From Tubiluchus corallicola (Eukaryota; Priapulida; Priapulimorpha; Priapulimorphida; Tubiluchidae): a DNA stretch of 64,000 bases. Location: NCBI GenBank assembly GCA_030141605.1, contig JAQGDQ010000507.1, positions 34,011 to 98,010 of the forward strand. The letters are read 5' to 3'. This document shows positions 24,618 to 34,649 of the stretch, one piece after another. Positions within the stretch are counted from its first letter, which is position 1; the number at the start of each line of letters is the position of its first letter. The position numbers and the translations under genes were made by a program. Below the pieces are notes generated by a model. It saw only the letters and a program-made list of their open reading frames with translations, was not told where the DNA came from and made no database searches.

Positions 24618-25235
24618 AGGAAGACAGGATGCTTTTTCGCATACTACCCCACTTTCAAATCCGATAAAAATTATACATTTTAACACGATTAATACTGCAA
24701 AAGCGTTTCTGATAATTAAATAACAGATTAACAACTTAATTGACGGCAGGCGAGCCCAACTATTGATGACATCACAAACTAGCATAATTTTCAGCACCAA
24801 AAATGTTCTACGAGCGTGTTGCACGCGTTTGTGAAAACGAAAATTGAAGTACAGTGCTACTGTAAGATGTTCAGTGTGTTGTACTAAAACTAGGCATGTT
24901 TTAAGATAAAAATTTAAATTTCAAATTTACTGCTGTGTTCACGCATGCGCTGTCGAACGTGCGTGGTTCGTCAGAAACTAACACATCTGAACTGAGAGAT
25001 GCAGTAACTGCTTTTTGTGCAATGCGTTTCTAAAATCCAGGCGCTAGTGCCCATCTAACTAGCGAATGGCGAACTGCATGTAACAGCAAAGAACTAGTGG
25101 CGCGAAAGCGAATTTGTGTTTGTGTGGTAATAATTCTTTCACGTAAGCCATTTTTGAAAAATAGTATATTTTCTTTCAATATTTTAGAGAGTAGTTTGAT
25201 TTGACCTGCAGTTTAAGATTAGGTCCGGTTTTGCT
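24618..25235 (+). mobile_element. M1 MITE, complete 618-bp reference copy
   Basis: Flanked by TTAA (24614-24617 and 25236-25239). It starts AGGAAGACAGGATGCTTTTT and ends TTAGGTCCGGTTTTGCT, giving imperfect terminal inverted repeats. TTAA target sites suggest a piggyBac-type transposase supplied from elsewhere, but the ends are not the usual CCC type, so the superfamily is uncertain. Confidence 0.8.
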
Positions 25236-25239
25236 TTAA

Positions 25240-26033
25240 AGAAAGCATGGAAGTTGTGTGCAACTTTGATAACATATTTACACATATGCAGCAAAACAAT
25301 GCTCAGTTTCATACCACAAAACTTTTGGGGAAGAAAGCAGGTAATCGACTTGCAGAAAATAGGAATTAGTTAAATAAATAGTATAATAGAAAAAAATAGG
25401 AATAGCAAAAAACGAGAGACGTGTCAGCACGACAATTATCACAACAAAGACTAAACTAAGACGTTTGCTGGGTCTCCATAAAAATCAGGACAACTGAACT
25501 ACTCGACCCAAGCATGCCCTAATAAGCTGACTCAGGCTTGCAGGCTTTTGACTAGGGAAGTAATTGCACTGAGATACTGGAACCGTCGTGCTTCACTGAT
25601 ACACATAGTTAATTGCAGGAATCCCGAAAAGAGCAACAGCTAATTATATTAATATGATGATTCATGTAGCAGCCAAATATCAGCTTTGGAAGCAGAAAAG
25701 AATCACTACATGGAATGGCTATGCGACTTTGTCATGTCAACTGGACAACTGACCAAAGGAGATAAAGGACTGTCTTTCAAGAGAACCCGCAGTCGCAAGA
25801 CGATCCTTGGAACAAATTTATTTATCTACAATCATTGGTTAGTATGACATGTGGACAAAACAGACAAGAGACAGAATGCCACATCATGAGAAGACGCAAG
25901 ATCAGACTCTTTAAAATTGAAAACATGTCAGAACAACTACAACATACAACATCACGGTGAAACAGATCGCTTTATAGATTACTTCGCATGCGAATTACCA
26001 AAAACTGCAAGCCACCGATTTTGTTGTCACTAT
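25240..26033. other. Intergenic DNA with a possible LINE RT-tail scrap
   Basis: At 25852-25920 the plus frame reads MTCGQNRQETECHIMRRRK, resembling the LINE tail motif CG-(x2)-RQ(E)T-(x2)-HI. It is short and unsupported upstream. Confidence 0.35.
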
Positions 26034-26368
26034 TAACCTAAACAGTACTGACCATTTTACTGTAAAATCTAAAACAATGGCTTCATATTCTAACCTACAC
26101 AGTACTGACCATTCTACCCTAAAATCTATAACAATGACTTCAAGTTATAACTTACATAGTACTGACCATTCTGCTCTAAAATCTATAACAATGGCTTCAT
26201 GTGATAGCCTGCATAGTACTGACCATTCTACTCTAAAATCTGTAACAATGGCTTCATGTTCTAACCTACACAGTACTGACCATTCTGCTCTAAAATCTAT
26301 AACAATGGCTTCATGTTCTAACCTACACAGTACTGGCCATTTTACTCTAAAATCTATAACAATGGTTT
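26034..26368. repeat. 57-bp minisatellite, 6 copies
   Basis: The unit is about CACAGTACTGACCATTCTAC plus TCTAAAATCTATAACAATGG plus CTTCATGTTCTAACCTA. Open frames on both strands are by-products of the 19-codon period. Confidence 0.93.
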
Positions 26369-26944
26369 TATGGTTGAGCACGTAAACCCCCGTATTCAAA
26401 TGAGCTTGACCATCTGGGTAACTAATCAATCAAGTGCTTATGTTGACAATACAACAGAGGTATGTCTCGCATCCCTTTAAGATGTTTGCTAATCCATTAA
26501 CTGCACCACGCAGAAAGCCCTGTTCTTGTGGACACGTACACTAGTAATCAATTATTCTGCAGTACAGCAAATTATGTTGTAAGAGCATTAATGTCAAGAT
26601 GCAGACAGTAGAACATTGATCACTGTCGTCACACCACGTAAAAAAATTTGATTACAGATATTTTGAGGAAACCTATTTCACGTAGGAGCACGATCAATGC
26701 CAATCTCGAGGTTACGCCTCAGAAAGAGACTTAATCAAGGTCAAATCATCAAAATCAGTGTAGAGAGAGTCTTGAAGATTTGCTTCCTTGTGTTGACCTT
26801 GTTTATTTACTTTCTGTTTTATTTTTTGTTTATTTATTGCTTGCGCTTTTCTTAAAAGTTACACTTGACTAAGTTTAAGAAATATTTTTCATCTAAATAG
26901 ATTGTAATCTGCATTCGAACAAAAAAACCAAAAGCATTAGCACT
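26369..26944. other. Unassigned intergenic DNA
   Basis: No supported feature. Confidence 0.4.
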
Positions 26945-27290
26945 AGTGACAACAACGACAACACACATAATGACAACAAAAACAACAACATCAACAGTAA
27001 GAACAGCAGCAGCAGCAGTAGCAAAAGCAACAGCAACAAAAACAACAACAACAACGACAACACACACAATGACAACAAAAACAACAACATCAACAGTAAG
27101 AACAGCAACAGTAGCAAGAGCAACAGCATCAGCAACAACAATATCAACGATAGCAACAACAATAACAACAACAGCAACAGCAACAACAGCAATAACAATA
27201 ACAACAACAGTAACAACAGCAGCAGCAACAGCAACAACAGCAATAACAATAACAGCAACAGCAACAGCAGCAGCAGACGAAGCAGTGTAC
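26945..27290. repeat. AAC/AGC trinucleotide-rich simple repeat
   Basis: Imperfect AAC, AGC and ACA runs with one internal duplication (26957-27005 resembles 27053-27101). It produces poly-Thr or poly-Leu/Val/Cys frames that are not genes. Confidence 0.9.
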
Positions 27291-27699
27291 AGCTGGAATG
27301 ACAGTCACGACCATCACCACCACTGCAACCGCACCAGCAACAACGATGACAACAACGATAACAACAGCAACAACCAGAACGACAATCAGAAAGACAGACA
27401 CAATAATTACAACTACAACTACAAGTGCTCAAATTGTATTTGCCGATGGTAATAACGGTCTGAATGCAAACTACTGCAGTTTCTAAATGTAAAAACACCT
27501 GTTACTGTAAGCGGTGTTAGCACTCACGCCATCCATTGTTCTATCGAATTTAAAACTATTTAGCTACTTCATACTGTAGGTGGCGACAGCAGTTATACAT
27601 CGTTCTAGCATTTCAAGTACCAACAACAGCAGTAGCTAATGTGAATACACCTTACAACGTTGTTCAATCACATGAGTAATGCACAGAGTCATTACCATA
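27291..27699. other. Unassigned intergenic DNA
   Basis: Continues low-complexity ACAAC/GACAAC sequence to about 27425, then unique DNA. Confidence 0.4.
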
Positions 27700-28352
27700 T
27701 ACAGTATGTACCATCAGTATCAAAAGTACAAGGAATGATACTTCTGTACGTCTTACAATCATTGTAAGTATGTACCATCAGTATCAGAAGTACAAGGAAT
27801 GATACTTCTGTACGTCTTACAATAATTGTAAGTATGTACCATCAGTATCAGAAGTACACGGGATGATACTTCTGTATGTCTTACAACAATTGTAAGTATG
27901 TACCATCAGTATCAGAAGTACAAGGGATGATACTTCTGTACGTCGTACAACAATTGTAAGTATGTACCATCAGTATCAGAAGTATAAGGGATGATACTTC
28001 TGTACGTCTTACAACAATTGTAAGTATGTACCATCAGCAGCATCAAAAGTACACAGGATGACACTTCTATACGTCTTACAACAATTGTAAGTATGTACCA
28101 TCAGTATCAGAAGTACACGGGATGATACTTCTGTACGTCTTACAACAATTGTAAGTATGTACCATCAGCAGCATCAAAAGTACACGGGATGACACTTCTG
28201 TACGTCTTACAACAATTGTAAGTATGCACCATCAGCAACATCTAAAGTACACAGGATGACACTTCTGTACGTCTTACAACAATTGTAAGTATGTACCATC
28301 AGCAGCATCAGAAGTACACGGGATGATACTTCTGTACGTCTTACAACAATTG
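27700..28352. repeat. 64-bp tandem repeat of hairpin-forming units, about 10 copies
   Basis: Each unit runs TTGTAAGTATGTACCATCAG, TATCAGAAGTACACGGGATG, ATACTTCTGTACGTCTTACA(A). AGAAGTA pairs with TACTTCT and TTGTAAG with CTTACAA, leaving CATCAGTATC as a bulge. Some copies carry CAGCAGCATC in place of CAGTATC. Confidence 0.93.
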
Positions 28353-29062
28353 TATCTTCTGCGAAAGACATTTCCCACTTTTATACAGCCGTTTCGAGTG
28401 ACTATGTTGAAATAATTTCTGTAGCATCAGACAAACTCAACAAAAATGTTTTAAATCACATCGCTAAATGGTCCTGAAAAATCAATGAGAGAAGAGAAGA
28501 CCAAGTCACACATTCATCTAAAAGGAAGAAGCCAAACAAACGATGTGCTTCGTGTATACCGCGAAAACCATATTTGCAGAAACGCTGCCAAAAATGCCCA
28601 TAAAACAATCGTAAAAGAGATTTCTCTGCATTGGAAACGGACATTAAGTTTGCACACCGAGAAATCAAACTGGTATCAGACCTTTTAGCAAGTGCAAGTA
28701 ATCTGGATGAGTGACGTAACTAGAAAAATGCAAATCTTTGAAGAAATGTATCCCACAATAAGCGTTTTCACAGTTTCGTTGTGCGCAGTTGATGTAGGTC
28801 AAAGGTTAAGTGTACAACAGAAACGCATCTTAACTACCGCTGCCACGTAACGCATGTGTAAAGCAAAATCTCCTATCGAATCAGGAAACAAGAAAAAATG
28901 AACTAGACAAGGTTCTAGCTAGCTGTTACAACTGTTACTATTACAATAGTATGGTCTGCCAGGCGTAGTCAAGTGCACACAAATGCGTTGTCTGGCACAC
29001 TTAACCTTTGACATTTTCACGATCATTATCGATCGCTGAAACTGTGAAAAGGCGTATTAGAA
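28353..29062. other. Unassigned intergenic DNA
   Basis: Overlapping small frames at 28456-28688 have no recognisable domain. Confidence 0.4.
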
Positions 29063-29320
29063 AACAAAGCAAAAAGAAATAAAAAGCACTACGTTACAAA
29101 GTACCACAGTACTTTATCTTCAGGTGAAAGAAAAAAACAAATAAATCACTAAAACATTTACATTATTAATGAATAAAAACATCTCAGTGAAACTGATACA
29201 AGACCCTCCCCCCAAAAAGCGTTAGTAATTACGTGTCATAGATTTGCCTTTTTCTTTCACTTGAAGATAAAGTACAGTGGTACTTTGAAACGTTGTGCGT
29301 TTTATTTCTTTTTTCCTTGT
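29063..29320. repeat. Long inverted repeat, arms about 72-76 bp, loop about 110 bp
   Basis: The left arm (29063-29138) includes TACAAAGTACCACAGTACTT and TATCTTCAGGTGAAAGAAAA. The right arm (29249-29320) is its reverse complement with few mismatches (CTTTCACTTGAAGATAAAGT, then ACAGTGGTACTTTGAAACG). It could form a stable hairpin as RNA. Confidence 0.85.
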
Positions 29321-30166
29321 TTTTAATTGTGGATATTTTCAATGCATTGTCACTAATAATAAGAAATAATTTTTACAAAAATCTTTGATTTTAAACTCTG
29401 AATTTCACTCTTATCTTAATTTGTCAAGGAAAATAAAAAAAATCAGTGAGACAGACATGAATTGGAAAGATTCTCTCGACACAAAAAATGTCTAAATCAA
29501 TGATCTTAGGGTCCCAGCACTGCACAAATAAATCAACATACATAACGATGAAATATAATGAACAAACGCGATAAAATAAAAAATAAGATAAGACAAAATA
29601 TTTATTCAGGATAAATTTGATTGAGCAAAGCTTGTTTACAACAAGATCATGATTGGTGGTTTCCGTATTTCAAAGTTAAGAAAAATAAATATGTGTAAGT
29701 ACTCAAAGATAAAATTTACAAAAATATACAAAAATTGTACAAACATTGTGTGACTTAATACCTTAAAGAAAATAAGCAGAAACGTAAAAAAAGAAAGCTA
29801 CGATTATAACTGCAAAAAAAAATTTAAAACATGCAAATGTCAAAAGACATGGAGAGACAAAAATTGGCAAAGGACATGTCAAAAATTCAGAGACAAAAAG
29901 ACAAGCAATTGAAAAATAATGTCATATAATACACAACTAATGAAAAGCAGAAATAAAAGCAAATTAAAACAATAAATAAAAACATTTACATTAAAAATCC
30001 AAAATCTAAAAAAAAATTACGTTCATCAATTTTTGACCTTGAAATTTCATGGATGATATCTGTATTGTGTATTTCCTGTATTTCAAGTTTCACATAGAAA
30101 ATTAATTAATTCATTACCGGTTTGTAATTCAGCACAAAGAATGGACATAGTACCAATTGGCTTACA
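29321..30166. other. Unassigned very AT-rich intergenic DNA
   Basis: Lysine-codon-like A-rich sequence. Nothing supported. Confidence 0.4.
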
Positions 30167-30714
30167 TTAAAGGATGATTGTTTAGACTTAATCTAATTTT
30201 AATTTACTGCCCAAAATATACATTTTCTTGCCTATAAAAGTTAGCAATTGTTTCTTATATTTGAATAATTAGCTTAGAAAGTTAATTAACGGTAGGCGAA
30301 CACAGCTATTGCTTACGTCAGAAACTAACCACAGTTTGTGCAGAATGTTAGACATCTTCCCTTGCGCATCAAGCACGTTTGCATAAGTGCACAGTACTGT
30401 TTAAATGCATGATGTCACAAAAATGGGCTTTACATCATATGACGTCAGAAACTAACACTGAAGTTCACGATCATGCTTATCACGATACCGCCTTCTATTT
30501 GTCGGCCATGCGCACGTGACAAAAAGGCGCCGCTGCCAATCTTAGTAGATTCACTAAGCCCCGCATAGCTTTGAAAGCTTAATGAAATTTCAGTATCCGA
30601 GGTAATTATTATTTAATCTAAGCTTTGATTTAAAAAAAGCTATTGTAGTTTTCAATATTTTAGAGCATTCTTCATTCTGATTAATGTTTGCATAATCATC
30701 CGGTTTTCCTCTAA
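30167..30714 (+). mobile_element. M2 MITE
   Basis: TTAA at 30167-30170, then AGGATGATTGTTTAGACTTA; right end ATAATCATCCGGTTTTCCT. The right flank reads CTAA rather than TTAA. Collinear with 46101-46637 and, inverted, 16537-17127. Confidence 0.72.
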
Positions 30715-33508
30715 CAAATAATTTGCTTTTAGGTGCATTTGAACTCTACAGTGAAATCATAATATACTATCCTCTTTGGGGTATTGATATTCTCGCTTCA
30801 TTGCAAATTAAACGTCAAGTCGCAATGCCAATTAAATTGGAGTTGTGACCGTATGTTCCAGTTACAGTGCATAATGCCACAGTCTGACATTAATAGCAAT
30901 AATTACAGTCCCCAGGAGATGACACTCTCCAAGGGATGACAGTGTAATCAAATATCAAAGGAAAACAGACGAGGTAAATGCTATGAGAATGATTATTAGT
31001 CAAGCTCACAGAGTCAGTGGATGCTATCAAAATATATAGATTACTGAGAATGCTGTCATATTCTGCATATACTAGTATGACATATTGCATATGTGGAATA
31101 CAACCATTTAAAACATTGATAACAAGACGTACAGAAAGACTGTTTGAAGCCTCAATGATTTCAAGCCAATGTAGTTTTAGCAAGTTTAGCCATTTTAAAT
31201 CAGTATTCCAGTCTCAATACACTGGGTAAAGGTCACACTAAATATAAACACAGAGATAGCCTAGAAGCTCAAAAAGTGCCACATACTGGCATGCAATGAG
31301 TCTGCAGGAACTGTACAGTCACCTCTAGAAGGCAGGTATTCAAACAAAATGTTTGTGAGATGGAACGGATTGCTGGTTTGTGATAACCATCACTAACTCA
31401 AGTGTTACAATCCGATAGAGTTAGACATGTGTGGAAAATGAGTCAAATATCAGGTCTCCCAAACATTTTTTTTGATGACTTTCTTAGTTGTCAATGTCAT
31501 CATAACCGTCATTAACACAATCATCGTCGTTATCACCTTCATCATCATCAACGTTGCCAGGTCACCAATATGCCTAATATTATTACTTTAAATATTAAAT
31601 GAAATCATAAACAACCTTATGTAAACCAAAACAACTAAGGTTGAAGTTTATGAGTTTGCTCTTTGCTCTCTAATGAAAAAACACCTTCAGATTCTACCAA
31701 AATTCGTTTATTGTTAATAATTTCTTTACGTTTTTGTTACTCAAATAAAATTAGTCATTTCACAACACTTTGAACAGCCTGTATGGCAACAAAGTGTGTA
31801 TAAAACAATGCAGTAATCACAGTAACATAATTATAAAGTTTAAATTACTGAAGTGAAATACGTAGTATCTATAATGAAAGGCCCACTCAAAGTTGGAAAA
31901 CTAATTCTTTAAATAATTTCAACTTTCAATATTTTACTACTGATTGTACTCTTAATTTTAGAGCAAAATGTAATTTCTAATACTCAGGCATACATCTGTA
32001 GCTACAACGAAATGTAACAGTTGGGTATGACTGCAGCTGTCGGGTTTAGCACCATGGATTTGGGATTTTCCATAGAGTATATATAACAAAAATTATTGTT
32101 TATTGATTTTTACAGCACTACACTGCTTCTCAGCACTGCTCACCTGTGAAATTAATTAACACATAAAAATTCAAAGGAAAAAATAAGACCTGCAATAATA
32201 AGTAGAGGCAGGTTTTTACATTTGTCCAGTTCTTTTACATTTTTCATTATGAGCACAATTGTCTTTCTTGCACATAGCACTTACTCAAACCTTTTTTAAC
32301 ACCAAAACCAAAAGCAAAGTTAGTAAAATTCTTTTAAATCGTCAATTTTCTTCATTTCACAGCCAAGCAGTGTTGTAACTCTTTTAAAATACTACACTGT
32401 GCACATGCTGATTTTTTTCTATTAGTAAGCACAATTAGTAAGCTATTATCATTAATTATTATACTCAGTTTCAGAAAGCCATTGTGTGCAACGATTTTCA
32501 GCTATCAAATTTTGGCCTAAATTGAGGAATACCAAAGCATTGTGTCCAGTTTAAATTGAGTAATTTGAGTTTTAAAGCTTCAAATACTTTTACAAATTTG
32601 TACCAAGGTATATTATAATTTAATATTACAATTTACAAACATAACTAAAAAAGCATTAAATGGGACATCAACTGTCTCAGGCCCCGTCGTGGGAGCTAAC
32701 AATGCTTCGTGGCCCGTAGCTGCTTACGTTATGTTTTTTTAGTGTCACCTGGTAATCTTGACTTTGTGTGAAGCTAACACTTAGTAACAGTGACAGTACT
32801 ATCCTACGACGCAAAGTAATCAACCAGCAGATTTTCGGGACTTTACCTGACACTGAGTTTAACTTCTTGCCAGCAGCCGTGGGAACACAACGAAACAAAT
32901 CTCACTTTTGTAACTTGTTCGTAAGCACCTAAAATCTTGTTACTTTTCACAAAAAAAACAAAATACCGTTAAAACACCACTAGCAATACCAAAGTAATCT
33001 CATACGCGAGCACACACAAAAAACACCTGCCGCGTCCAACAGTCGGCAAGCTTTACAAGGTGCGCAACTGAAGCAGCATAGTTTCCGTTAGAGACTGTGT
33101 ATATCTATGAGTTCCGGTTTACGTAAAGGAAGCGCTCAGCCGATCACAATCTCTCAAATAAAACCCAAAACGATGAAAAACCATGGATATTTTTCCGCAT
33201 GTCGGATTATTAAATTTTTTTAAAAAATAAATAAAATGCACAGAACATTACTAAATAATAATGATCCTACATTGTTAAATCATTACAAGGAATATACTAC
33301 AACAAAAATTTCATATAATCTTATTAAAACGACGTGAGATTTATGTTTTATCAGCATGATTTAGAAATCTATAAGAATAACATAAAAATTACATGGACAA
33401 CCATGAAGGAATAATGGATAAAGAATAAAGAAAGGTGAAGTGGAAAACCAAAATAAACTAAGTATCAACAACAAAATGAACAAATGACAAAATAAGTTGG
33501 GTTAAAAT
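30715..33508. other. Intergenic DNA; possible LINE scrap at about 31005-31229 and a CpG-richer patch at 32640-33130
   Basis: The plus frame at 31017-31229 reads DAIKIYRLLRMLSYSAYTSM, then CICGIQPFKTLITRRTERLF, which loosely fits the region after the RT domain in some LINEs. At 32640-33130 the DNA is richer in CpG (for example TTCCGGTTTACG) and holds a 73-codon minus frame without known domains. It could be a minus-strand promoter, but I cannot support a gene. Confidence 0.3.
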
Positions 33509-33955
33509 TAGGGGTGAGCAAATCTCTACCAGTAAGCAAATTCGAATCGAATCGAACTTGTGACTTTCGAATTCGAGTCGAACAGAATTTCGGTATTTCA
33601 AATATGAGTTGAACAGTATTTCGGTATTTCGAATACGAATTCTATTTGAAAGATTTTTAAACAAGTTTTCGAACCACCAGTGAATAGCAGTCTTATTCGA
33701 TTGTGTTCTGCAGTAAAATCAGTAATAACTTATTTAAAAATTGCGCACAGAAATCACAGAAAAATTGTGCTAATTGTTTGAAGTTTCAATGTTTTTATAA
33801 CAAGGAACGTATGTGGTTGAAATGCTGAATTATTCGAATTTAAAATTTTTAGTTCAATCGAATCAAATTCAAACTAAAAAACGTGTTGGAATCGAATTCG
33901 AATGTTCGAATTCGATTCGAACATTTGCACTCCAGCGTTCGATACTCACCCCTAG
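33509..33955. mobile_element. hAT-type MITE
   Basis: Ends TAGGGGTGAGCAAAT and GATACTCACCCCTAG form terminal inverted repeats. The interior is rich in TTCGAATTCGA words, a familiar composition for this widespread class of hAT MITE. Flanking 8-mers do not match, so the copy is old or its ends are misplaced by a few bases. Confidence 0.65.
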
Positions 33956-34339
33956 GTAAGATAATGATCAAGTACTTTGTTGATATTGGACCATCATTTG
34001 CTGAAAAGACTGGTGTGTTAAATCATCAAGTCTATCATCACAGTAGCAATGGCTGGCTCCCATCATATTTACAATATTTTTTAAATAACTCAATCTTATT
34101 TAAAACTTACACTGTTGTCATTTTTTCTTCGGTTTTTCCTCCTATCCCTAATCTCATTATCTTTCCATTCTATCACATCCAATAAACCTTAGCTCATTCG
34201 TTAAGGTTAAATACTTATATCAAGGTATATATGGAAGCCGATTACATCTCTGCTCGTTGCACTAACAAATTTTGTACAGCTAGTACAGTTACGGTGATTA
34301 CAATATTTTTTATGCATCTTTATCATGGGATAGTCTATT
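33956..34339. other. Unassigned DNA upstream of the SLC44A1-like gene
   Basis: The 100-codon frame 33883-34185 has no recognisable domain and starts inside the hAT MITE. Confidence 0.4.
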
Positions 34340-34622
34340 ATACCACTCTAGACGGTCTAGACTTCTGGGCGTGACTTCGTTGCAACTTTTCCTAGCAGAG
34401 TCCTGACTGTGCACAAATTTGTTAGTTTCGCCTCCGATAGATGACACAACAAGCATAGTCTGTTGCCTTGGTTACTGGCTTACCACAGACGGTGCAGACG
34501 TTCATCAATAAACACAAAGAGTGATTTAGTTAACTCAGGATGTCATCCTTAAGTGCTTGACTGGAAGAAAATCTTTGGTAAAGTTGTTTGTCTGAACGAG
34601 TAATCCATGAGGGAGAAATAAA
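34340..34622 (+). promoter_or_regulatory. Candidate 5' flank / 5' UTR of the SLC44A1-like gene
   Basis: This is the stretch directly upstream of the chosen start codon. It is slightly less AT-rich than its surroundings and free of recognisable repeats. At 34462-34475 there is an X-box-like sequence, GTTGCCTTGGTTAC, one base from the RFX consensus. I see no TATA box at a convincing spacing. Assignment as promoter rests only on position. Confidence 0.25.
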
Positions 34623-34649
34623 ATGGGTGGAGTTTGCGGAAAACGTCAG
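34623..34649 (+). CDS. SLC44A1-like: SLC44A1-like exon 1 (start codon, residues 1-9)
   Basis: The ATG sits in a strong context (A at -3, G at +4) and encodes MGGVCGKRQ, ending at CAG|GTGAAA, phase 0. Without splicing the frame stops five codons later. A Met-Gly start with an early cysteine resembles the short MGCC-type start known for CTL1 and could be lipid-modified. The phase matches exon 2. The exon is very short, so it needs transcript support. Confidence 0.7.

Noticed and set aside
26893-27498. Leu/Cys/Val- and Thr-rich frames up to 201 codons
   Set aside because: Trinucleotide repeat translated in several frames on both strands.
32677-33130. Minus-strand gene or promoter in a CpG-richer patch
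   Set aside because: The 73-codon frame has no recognisable domain and no convincing downstream exon; left as unassigned.
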